DNA of 41,532 nt from Ophiothrix spiculata (lineage: Eukaryota; Echinodermata; Ophiuroidea; Amphilepidida; Ophiotrichidae). The stretch lies in assembly GCA_000969725.1 (NCBI GenBank), contig JXSR01S035327.1, one strand, 5' to 3'. The notes under the pieces were generated by a model that searched no databases, was not told the DNA's origin, and worked only from the letters and a program-made list of their open reading frames with translations. The first letter of the stretch is position 1, and each line of letters opens with the position of its first letter. Below are positions 25,501-37,500 of this stretch, in pieces. The position numbers and the translations under genes are program-made.

Positions 25501-28500
25501 TTTTTTTCGTGGGCAGGGTCGTGATTTTTGTATGGCTTAAAGGTAAAAATATATCAGGCCTGAAATATATCATTAGCTGCCCTCAACAAGTAATCAGTGA
25601 TTTGTAGTATATTTGCTCTAAACTGATCACTATACATTTACACAACAAACAGCATAATGTTCAGCTCTCGGAAGGGGTGAGGGTTCATTTTTTTATGTGT
25701 ATACCAGGGGCCAGTGAAGTATAATGTTGCAAGCATAGCGTGACCAAGAAAAGGTGAAAAAGGGTTGTTTTTGTGGATGGAAGGGTGAATCAGGTGACGC
25801 TATTTCACTATTTAGGGTATCAAAAAACAGTCATTTTCAAGAAATAGAGTACTTTTGCAAACCCTAGTGTGAAAACAGTATGGGTAAAAGGTAAGGGTGT
25901 GAACAGAGGAAAAAAGGTATATTTTGGCTTCAGAAAAAAAGCACACCCTTTACGGGATGTTAAAAAAAACCAGTAGTCACGCTATGCCTACAACATTGTA
26001 CTTGACTGCCCACCCGGGATGTGTATGTGCCTGCCAGACTTTGAAAATATGACCCACTTCTGTACCTATTTTTGACTCAAAAACCCACCCATCTGTATAC
26101 CAATTTTGTCAAAAATAACCACCAAATCGTACTCAAATTGGCTGCTTTTTGAGCAAATTTCCCTAAAAACACCAATTTTTTACAATTTGGACACGTTCAT
26201 CTGCAACAAAAATCACCCAATTGAGTCATGGGGCTCAGTTTGACTGATTAAAATATACACTAAACATGATTGAATTAAAACTTAACTGAAAAGTAAAATT
26301 TTCAGTGGTTTTAAAACTGATTGACCGTGACCGCTGAAATGCATATTATGAAATTTTAACCTTAGCTTGCCTCTTGTTTTCTCTTGAATGAAGGCTCATT
26401 CTCCGATAAAGCGTGCAACCTCATTTGTGTTTATACCAGCCCATAAGAAGGCAAACTTTTAATAAAATTTAAATGTACCAGTATAGTACCAATCTTGTTT
26501 TATATGGAATATGTCACGGAGCCTATGTAAAGATCAATAAATATTGACAAGGTTCTGATTTATCCCCAGACTTGGTCCAAAATTTGAAGGTGTCTATGAA
26601 CAGCTTATACCATTATTTGAAGTAGACCACATGCTGCAGAGAAGCTTTCTATGGCTACAGTCTACTCCATCTGGACTTCGAAGATGTGTAGAGAAGTACC
26701 AGATACCTGTCATTGTGTACTGCTGTGCCTTGGATTTCATTCTTCAGGAACATTATTACTCTGGCACTAGTGATGTTCAGGTAAATTAAAACAATGTTTC
26801 ATTTTGCATATTTATATCAAAAATCTAAATCTATCGGATAAATATATTATTGGTACAAGAAAATATTGTACAATGAGGGCATTTTTTAATTAGAAAGAAA
26901 TAAGTTGTCCAGTTGAGATTTTTCAACGTATTTGTCACCTATTGCCCCTACATTTTGAAAGCTGGTAGGAGCAGGTACATGACTTTCACATTTGAGTGCC
27001 CAACCTATAGTGCTGATGCAGCTGATCTACTTTAAGTCAATTTGTGGTAATTTTCAATCCTAAATTTTGCTTTGCATTAACATGTAAATTGATCTCCCAA
27101 TGGATTAGAAAAGGGAAGGAATGACTTACATCATTTTAAAGTTAAGAATGTGAAGAATTCAAGTATATATTAACTTATTTTTTGATAATCGTGTCTTTCT
27201 GTTGATTTTGTTTGAACAAGTCTCATTAAGGCTAACACGAGTAAAGACTAATTAAATTTTCAGCAAAATAGATTTGCAGGAATGTTTGATAGTGAACATT
27301 ATGATGTGTGTTTAATTGTTGCTCCCACTGCATCTGTCCAGAAAAATATTTTTTACTGTTCACCATGAACCTCATTCAGCATTTTGATTCCATGGCAATA
27401 GCTGTGAAAGGGGATATTACGATGGGGTTGTATTGGGGTTGGATTGTGGTTGTATTCCAATTTGGTTAGGTAAATTTGTGTCCGCTTTACCTACTTCACC
27501 AAAGTGAAGTGGTAATTTGGTAAAGCTTGATCAGAGCTAAAATTTGCCTTGCCATGATTTTAGCCTTATGTACATAGTGTTTGCAAAAATTAAAATTGGT
27601 TTTAGGTATATCTTCCATACCATAAAACCTACATTTTGATGGAGTGACCTTAAGCCTATAATAGTCCATGTGCAACTTTAGCAAAGAATATGCAAATTAT
27701 GCAAATTTAATTAATGCACAAATTGGTTTATTAGCATATAATTTAAACCGACCAACCAAACTTCTAGATATTTAGTGATTATTACTGACAAAGCATTTGT
27801 CAGACTGTAGTGACCCTGAAAAAGCCCTGGTCACCAATTTATGTCTTTAATTTGCACAAATTAAGCAAAAAATTGGTTAATTTGCATATTTTTAAAATGA
27901 TCTTCGTGATATTTAATAATAATGAACTTATAATGCCCAATCACACTGCAGTGTTAATGATAAACTCTGATCACACTAGCAATAATTATAAAGTCCTGAT
28001 TACACTGATGATACATTGGCGCCAAGGATTGGTAAGAACCAAGAACCTATTTTTGACTTTGAGATACAGGGCAACAAACATATTTTTAATGAAAGTTCGA
28101 TATTTTTATGGTTTAAATATTTATTCCTATCTTAAAGTGCATGCAAATTAAAATATCAGTTTTCATTCTAGATATAGTTGCAGTGGAAATGTTATTCTTC
28201 AGAGAATCATAACTCCACTTTGGAGAGTCATAATTAGGAACTTACTGAAATATTGTCAATTTAAAGCTGAAGATATTTCCATTAAAACCTGCAACAAATT
28301 CACCAAGGATTAACTGTGCTGGAAGTTTGTGGTGAACAATCACAATTAATTATCTTTTTTCTATTTTCCATGAATTTCTTTTAAATAGATCCCTCTTTTT
28401 GATTTGACTTTGAATTGGCCAAGAAAGAAATTGTTTGATTGCCCTTTCCTGACTGATCAAGTTTTGAGATGTTTCATGGGCATAAATAACTTGGTTTCTC

Positions 28501-31500
28501 TAAAATGTTGTTAATACTGTCAAAAACTGAGTATATACCCCATAGTAGATCATAGCATATTGTCCAAGCTGCAGCCCGAATCTGAGAGGTTGTGCTAGAA
28601 TGCGTCTAACAGAAACCAGACCAAGGTTCAACAGGTGGTTTGTACACAATGGTACAATGGTGAAAATAACAACAAGGTATAGCAACATTACAAAATGTAA
28701 ATACTATATGAAAATACATTCAATTTAATTTTACAAAAAAAATTATTTTAACATCTTGTGTTAGAAATAAAAATATGGTAAAATATTTTGTATTGGCTGT
28801 TCATTGTGTGAGAAATACTCAGGTATGAACTGGTCGGTAGATTTTATGAAACGACACTGCGTTCCTGTGAGCCACCAGTTCCAGTTCCAGTAAGGATATC
28901 CCACCTCTTAATTCAGGCGCACCACCCTAACGGATGTAATAAAATGAGTTGATGACTACACATCATCTGAAGTACACATAAAATATTGATTTCGATCAGA
29001 CTATTACAATTCAAACAATTGTCAATCACTATAAAAACAGAAAATGCAATTTCACAAGAATATATAAGAAATGCGACGTCCATCATCGGCGTTAATGGAG
29101 TTCCATTCAAAAATACATTGTTGATCAAATCGATCAAAGTTAATGTTGGAGAAGCACAATAACACTTGTTTACATAATCACCGCCAATCACAAAATTCAC
29201 AAAATAACGAAGGTGCATCAATACAGCATCAGTGCAGAAAATTAACAAAATGGCGGCAAAAAACAAAACATTATATTTGGCCCAGTTTTATCATTTTACA
29301 GGCTTTGGGATGAACTGGCCAATGTTCAGCTTGGCAAGTTTTACTACAGTACTTGGCCACAGAGCACTTTGTACACTTTTTAAGCCCTCCTGAAACAGAT
29401 GATTTCGGGGCTAAACAGTTATTTTCAAAGGCTCTGAACTCATCAAGTTCTCCTCCAAAGCTTCATTTTCCAATTCCACACGAATATTTACACTAGGTTC
29501 CGGGGATGGTTTCTCCGATTCAGTTACATTCGGTTCAAGCGCCAAAGGGGAAGTGGGACTATCCAAATCCTGGCTGGACGAAGAGGGTTGTCTCTCCAGA
29601 GAAGTTAGTTGTTTCTTTTCGATAATTACAGAGTGAGGGGTATTGGGAGGTTCAAGTGATACCGGTAAATGGTGACTGTGTGTAGTTGAATCCTTCTTCT
29701 TACTACATGTAGCTTTCCATTTTTCCAGCCTCTGCCGACCCCTTCTCCTCGTTGATGGTGATTTCTTCTTCTTTGTTCACCATCAACATGGCGGCTTACA
29801 GGTATGCAGTGTCATTTTAACCTATCCACAATACTTTGTTTTTTTCAGCAAGATGTCACCTGTTGAGAAATACTGGAATGTCCTAGAATTGACCAATACT
29901 GGTATATACCAGTATCTGGGACCTAAAGTATACTTTTTCCAAATAAAGATTTAAAGAAAAAAACGAATACCAACCTACCAACCCAAGTTTTGTAGATAAA
30001 AGAGCAATCAAACAATTTATTTTTCTTAAAGCCTCAACTCCATTCAAACAAACAATTAACTCTAGAATGACATTTGTTTTCAACTTATGGCTTTCCCATT
30101 ATGTTTATATATTTTTATTTTACAGTGTATGAAACAGTGTTTGGAACATCTGAAAAAACAACTGCTAGCAGTTAATACAGATAAGTAAGTTATTTCAGTG
30201 AAAAAATGGAAATGTACATATAGCTAGACAGGCATATTCATACACCCTATGTTAAGCGCTCATTGAAATGAGCAATAACTTTTCTGTGTATTTCAAAGTG
30301 CATCATGCAATTCTTTGTTCGTGTATACACCTTATGTCTTATACACTCACGTAAATGGCAATTTTCATGCTTTAATTTTAAAGGATGGTTAATTAGGTTT
30401 TACACGTTTTAAGTATTTTGGTTTATATTGACATGAATTTTAAACTGGGCAACCACACAACGTAAATGACAGTCAGCAACAAAGTCACTAACCATCCAGG
30501 ATTCAAATCTGGGACCTTTGCAATACTAGCGCCACGCTCTATCAACTGAGCTAATGAGCCAGATGGGGAAGAGCGGTTGATTTTATATCTATAGGCCTTC
30601 AGTTCTAACCCTGTTCCTCTATCATCCTCTCATCCGAGAAGCTTAGAGGATATGGAAAATCAATTTCAAGAAACATTACAAAACTGGACATTTTTGATGG
30701 CACATCTGCGTCTGCATAATTTCCTGCGTATATATTTTGTAGCAATGTGGCGTGTGATTAACCAAATACGTTTTTAAAGCGTGAGTTTAGTGTGCATTGA
30801 AATTTGTGTACACAAAATGGTAGCCTTGCTCCAAGGCCCAAGCCATTTATTTTTGAGAATATCAGAGTCATAACTATTTACTTCCAGAGGGTGCACTGTT
30901 AGGTTTGTGCAATATACACACCAGGCTGCACACCAAGCTATTCTAGCTAGGCTATATGTTTTAAAAATACTCAGAAAGTTTTCATATATACTAGCTAGCA
31001 AAGACAGATACATACAAACAGTATAATTACTATCATGTACCTGCTATGATAGGTTTCACACAACCCATCACCACCAAACACCTAAAATCACAACACAGTC
31101 TACAGCACTGGGCTAAGAATCTGAGATCATGAGATACTACATGTAGTATATGAAAACCTAAGGCCTATCATAGTAGTATACTATACACCCACAGCACCTA
31201 CCAACATAAAATCACATTTTTGTTTCCAACACTACATTACTACTAGTCACTACTAGAGGGCCGCCAGGCCCGGGACTTGTTAAGTTCCTAATTGGGTGAT
31301 TTCACTAACTCATAGACAGCAATGTATAATTTCAAATCCTGCCTCAAAAATAAAGGCAGCCAATCACATCAATACCAACTTCTGATCACTGTTATTTTGT
31401 AAACTTGCATTTTGAAAGAGGTGTTTTGTTCAAAATGAAAAGGGTTCAGAATAAATTTCTTTAAGTGTATAGAATTATCAAATTATCATTACAATATTTA

Positions 31501-34500
31501 TGATATAAAAGCCTGTTTTTCACCCAAATAATGCAGGAATTTCTGCTAAATTGTTCTCTAAAGGATTTATATGAATTTGTAAACCATGATTTGAAACACC
31601 CATGACTAACATGGACTAGTCCAAGTTTTTGTTAGAAACTGGAAATCCCCCATGGTGGTGCTGTCTGGGTGTTACATAATCAATTACCAACTTGCAAAGG
31701 CTGAGGAACAGCATTGAAAAAATGTTGGTGGGGGTTAAGAGCATAGCAGTAAATGTTGGTAGCTTGGTGTAACTTGAAAATTGAGATTTTGTAATTATTT
31801 CAAATAGTATAGCATGATTTAACATCCATGCTTGGGTCTGTGCTATATACAGTGTACACATAAGTGTGTGCTTAGAATGATGGCATGGGCTTTGATTTCT
31901 CAGCCTTTAACAAAGGCTAGCAAAATGGGTGCAAACAAGTTTTAAAATGTTTACTAAAGGGAAACAAAATGTTGTCGTCACACAGGGGTAAGCAACTTCT
32001 GTCAGAAAACATAACTTAAAAGAACCATATAAAGAACCATTTTGATGCAGGCTGGCACAAGTCATAAAGTATTTTTTGAGATTTCTCAAAGCTCTTGATT
32101 TGTTACAAAATGTTTCATTTCATCTATATAGAGCATTGTAAGTCATGGTATTGGTATGGGTAAGTTTAATTTGCATACTACATTCTACCTACTACCTACC
32201 ACATACTGCATTCTGTTGATGAGTTAATAAAGGCGAGTTTCATTTGTTTGAAGGTCAAACAATTGGCCTAAATAAGATTCATGTGTGTTGTTTGTATATC
32301 ATCTATAATGTGTGACCTTAAAAGTTTTTACTCAATGCTTTACAATTCATTTGGCCATTATTAATTTACTGAATCCAAGGCCCCATATTTTCTGTTGTGT
32401 CAATTGGACATTTGTTTACATTTGGCTAGCTTTGCATAATTTGCTTTACAAAATGCTAAAAATGCTGGTCCAGTTGGTCATTTATTTAAAATAAACACTT
32501 ATCACTTAAAATTACCCCCGGAAATTACCACATAGAAAAAAAGTGAAAAATAGGTCTCATATCTCGAACAAATGCTGTTCTCCCTCAAAAGTTCAAGTCC
32601 GTGGAATTTATTTACAGTGCATCTTTGATAAAGGGAACAGCAGCATGTCCGCGAAAGTTTGACACCACCCCAATTACAAAAACTGTCTCCCCATTGAAAA
32701 TTTCAAGAACAAAAGAAACTGGATCCACTCATTCTTTTTACCCTGAATACTTGGGACTATTTACCCTATTAAATAACAGCAACCAAAGTCAGAGCAAATT
32801 TATAAGTAACCTGGTGCTTGTATGTAGGCCTATTATAGGCCTATATGGGATGTAAAGTACATCGACAGCGGGATCGACAGTAACCCTACCTGTAAAAACG
32901 TTTATGAAGGTTTTGATTCATCCAGGTATTGTAAAATCAAGTAAAAGTTCATAAAACCAGCCTATTTTAATCCTAATACCAAGTGAGGAGTTCTCCCTTT
33001 CAGGGGGTCAGGACTCAGGTTGGTAGACCACCTATGTTTTTGTCCTTGTCTATTGAATTGATTTCAAAAGCATGACAACTGCAGGCCTATTCATTGATTT
33101 TTCAGTCTGACATACCTGATTTACATGCCTAATACACACAACATTTTGCTTTTCTATTATGTCCACTGACAAACAAGGTCAAACTGTAAATAACTCACTT
33201 GTGACAAATTCAGTGATTCTGAGTTACAGAATGTGGTAGGTAGTAGGTAGAATGCAAATTAAACTTACCGGTATTGGTATCCACTTTACCAGTGCAAAGT
33301 ATCTCTAGGACAGTCCCACCCAGGAGTCCCACCAAATATCAAAACAATGTGGACATCCATCCTACTCCTGCTTAATAAACAAACAAACAGACAAACAAAC
33401 AAACAAACAAAAGCATACACAAATTCCTCTTAATGATTTGTATTGTTTTGTTGTTTACACAGGGGACATACCATGACTGTTGAAGAGTGTCAAAGTCTCA
33501 TTCGTGTTGTGCTAAGCATCAATACCACAGTGTTTAACATCTTTTATGCTCCCTCATCATGCGGTTTTGTTGTCCGCTGCATTCAACTATTTGCAGCTAG
33601 CCACAATGCATGTACTAAAGCTCTTGATGACAAGATGATCACTAGAGCAAGTACAGACATTCTCAACAGCTTGAATGAAGAAGCACACAGAGTCCTGAGA
33701 GCTTTGCTGACTTGGCTTCACAAGAATCTCCCACTAACAGGCCTGTCATATGATGGCAAATCCTTAATGTTTGCTGGTGAAATTAGTGTAAGTTACTTTA
33801 CAATATATTTACTGTCTCACAATATATTTCATGTCTCAAACATAGCTAAAATTGAACAGAAAAATATGTTTAAACTTGTATTGTACGCATATGAGATTGT
33901 AATTTTGTGATAGTCATATTGTTCCAATGCGAACACTTCACCTGTACTCTCTGTTTGGTAAACTGTCATTTAAAAGCTCAAATGAGTGCACAATGTCCCA
34001 AGTAGTCAAATTTAAGTGCCTTTTTATTATATCAAGAATGCAGGATACAGATAAAGCATTGATATATTTCAAAGGGACTAGCCTAGATTCCACTGGAAGT
34101 TTATGGAAATGCTCTAAATAAAGTTTTAAAATGTAGTGAAATCAAAAAAGAAAAAAACTTCTCTAAAGAAATGACTCAAACTAAGAGAGAAATAATTTGC
34201 AATATATCATTCTGTCGTGGTGGTGTGACTATATCCTATCCAGTGTTTTCTAAGTCCTTAATTTGAACCCCAGATTGATTTATCAGTTAAAAGATCTAAC
34301 AATAATAATAATAATCACAGGATATATATCAAGTTTTAAACTAGAAACACCGTGCCGATTCACACCATTTTGTTTCTCCGGAGAAAACAATTACAATGTG
34401 TAAACAATTGCAATTGTCTCCAATATTCCACAAATTCAGGGAACACTACTTATAGGTTTATATATATTACTATAAACTTCTTCTATCGATTCATGTAAAA

Positions 34501-37500
34501 AGTATGTAGGTAGAAAAGTAGTGGAAATAATCTAGGCCATTCCCTTTAAATGGGTATTGCTATTTTATGGAACAGGTTGAAACAGGTCAAAATTTGTCAG
34601 AATGACATGTAATGGGTCCCAGATAACTATGAATTGATCGAAATATATTAGAAACACTTCTTAATGACCTAAATCAACACATATCTAATTGGTTAATTTA
34701 ACCAAATTTCTATAGAGTTGATTTAGATGTGTTTCTAACACATTTTGATACATTGGGGGTTATCCGGGACACATCATATCATTTTGACCTCTTTCGACCT
34801 CTTCTGTAAAATAGTAATATCCATAATTAAATATATAAACTGAATCAATTTATAGACATTCCCATTTCTGGCTCCGCAAAACAGACAGGAAATAGTAGAT
34901 GTTGACCAACTTTCTTAACCTTATTGTTCATTGCGTTTGGGGCATGTTTACCTGTATCTGTGAATGTGCAAGCACTGCCTTATTGCAGGGAAAAACAATG
35001 CAAATGCAATGAACAGAACAAAAATGAGGGCATTTGAATTGTGCAATATCTGCTATTGAGTTCCTGGAAGTTAGCGTATACTTATAAAAGAGGCCCTTTT
35101 GACCCTAATTTAGGAGTATATAATATGCACCCTACAGTGTTAATGATTTGTTTAAAATGTAAGTATGATGCAAATTGTCTCACTCAGGTCTGGAATCAGT
35201 TGCTGAGTATCACACATTTGTTCAACACAGACTTTGGTTCAGTATGGAAGAATCAGTTGATTGGGCAACTTGTTGAAAGGATAAATCGGGTAAGATGATT
35301 GAATACTAGCAAATTTAGTCTTGCCAGGCTAAGTTTGAAAGTTCCATGTGAGTAATAATCCAAGAAAATTGTTTGCAGTTTGGTAGACCACTGCAGGGAT
35401 AAGATTTCAAGCAAGCTGTAAATATAGTCAACCTAACTGGCACATTTGTCAGAGTAAAAGGCAATAATTAGCATATTTTATGACTAGTTTGAGATTTTTG
35501 TGTAATGTGTAACTCTAGAGCCTATTATCATTTTGATGTTTTTAAGATAGTGAGAGTGTATTTGAAGCTTGACTGCATGTGGATAACAACATTAAAATAA
35601 ATGATGCCTTCAGCATATGATATGATGACACTGGTTGATGGTCTACCAAGAACAGTTAAAATATATGTCAGAGGGGTGCGTGACAGAGTGGCTAGAGCAC
35701 AGGTCTCGTAATACAGAGGTTGTGGGATTGAGCCTCGGGCCAGGCAGTTTTCATCTCCTTGTTTCCTTGGGCAAGAAACTTTACTTGCTCCGTGGTTCAG
35801 AAATCACGTTAAGCCGTTGGTCCCCTGTACGAAAGACTCCTTCATGGGGTATGCATGTATGTAATGCAAGTACAATGTATATTGATTTATTGATGATTTT
35901 TTAGTTGACAGAGTCTGATTTTGATGAGTCCCAATTTGTAACCATTGCATAATGCTTGACTTATAATATTTGCTCATATCCTAATTAGTTTTATTCAGGA
36001 TACTGTTATCAATTTCATTTGATTTCTATGGCAGAACAAAATAAGTCTGTGATCTTTTATCACTTGAAATTGTTAGTTGATGTCTCATAAATCTCAGTGC
36101 TGTTTGAAATATTTTATCAGGTTTACTATAGGGATGTCACATGTTCCTTTTCCAATATTAAGGAACAGAACATCAGACTGAAATTCAAAATCAATTATGA
36201 AATTAAATGGAAAATGCTGCATAAAGTAATAGTACATTTGATTTTAATGATATAAATGTAAAGTTGTAGATTATTCCTTGTCATTTCTTTTTCAGCTTAG
36301 TAACATCTCAAAGGTAGAGCTGTTCAGCAACTTCAATACACCTGACCTCCATGAAGATGTCAGCAATTGCCTTAGTGATGCTGCCTTTGCTGCCATTGAT
36401 GTTCTTGTCAATGTAAGTCATGATTTTGTCAAAGATTTCTCCAATATTCTTTCAAAGCCATTTGCACCGTTAAAAAGTTCAAGTTTAATTTTAGTTCTTG
36501 CAGCCATATTGAATTTTGATTCTGGCGTCATAGATTTAAAGGACACTTCAGTCCAAAACTCAACCAGTAGTTCAGCACCCAGCACCCTCAATTTTGGGTT
36601 GGACAACCATCCAAAACTGCCAGGTCTGTGTGGTCAATAGCTAGCTGATCGAGTTTTAAATTGGTCCCTTATGGTGACAGCATAGTCTTATAATGGATAT
36701 TACTTGATGTTGTCGTTGATCTTGAAAAAACAATATGGTATTGCTCTGTCAATGTGTCAACTGATGGTCAACAGACATGATAAAATAGTGTTTATTTTTA
36801 AGACTCAATGTTGGGAAAGACCATATGACTAACTTAATAATTAAGAGTGTTTGTTGCTAATCTTAAAAGTATGAAAAAGAAAAAAAAAGGTGCCATATGT
36901 TGAATAAGGAGTAGATTCAACTCAAATATGTTTGTCATTGATAGAGTCCTTAGATTCCTTAAATTAGTTCACAACTCTATAGAGAGGGAAGAAATGTTAA
37001 TGGAAGTCAATTTTAAGCATAATTTGCTTCTTGATGTGCCTGCAATTTTAATTGTTATGGTTAAAAAAGTGTATCTACTAACAATGACACAGAGCACAGA
37101 TCGTGTTTGGGATATGTATTGATCCCAAAGTTTTTCTCCAAATAAAATATGTTATGTAAAGTGTTGTCACATCATACTTTTGGCAAGTAAATCTGTCGGA
37201 CAATTGAAAAAAGCTTTTATTTAGGGCATTGAAAGTTTTCACCCCAAGCAAATTATTCTCCCAGTTTAACTGACTAAATATCAAACAACACCCATATTTG
37301 TGCATCAATTTGATAACATCCTGTTACTAATGTTTTTTTCTTCTTTCAATGTAAAATGAAATATGTATCATGGCCTCATCTAATTTCCACTTCGTCAGAT
37401 AATTATGTTTTAATGTTACAGGTGATTCTGCTTTTTAAAAAATATAAAATCACGATTTTTAGCAACAATACTGTTGGCAAAAGAAATTCAATTCTGGCTA

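Larger units (their letters stand above)
30185..33462 (+). other. Intron 12
   Basis: Besides the listed items, 30236-30275 has ACACCCTATGTTAAGCGC and 30775-30810 has GTTTAGTGTGCATTGAAATT. Both resemble the terminal repeat of the 10921-12283 foldback and may be decayed relatives. The rest has nothing recognised. Confidence 0.5.
33788..35187 (+). other. Intron 13
   Basis: Copy C and the hairpin MITE fill the middle. 33788-34071 and 34825-35187 show nothing I can support. Confidence 0.5.

Noticed and set aside
28913-29266. Minus-strand 117-codon hydrophobic open frame
   Set aside because: No recognisable domain, AT-rich codons; it follows the MYND remnant's stop and overlaps the GCCGCCAT motif. 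Possible, but not supportable as a gene.
30492-30562. A functional tRNA gene
   Set aside because: D and T arms are recognisable, but the acceptor stem does not pair convincingly and there is no pol III T-run terminator right after it.
33374-33412. CRISPR-like regular repeat
   Set aside because: A 4-bp AAAC microsatellite with no spacers, in a eukaryotic intron.
33788-33910. Extension of exon 13 into the following open frame
   Set aside because: A strong GTAAGT donor at 33788 and loss of family similarity afterwards; exon 14 joins in phase.
36413-36640. Extension of exon 15 into the following open frame
   Set aside because: Consensus GTAAGT donor at 36413; the extension has no resemblance to the family.
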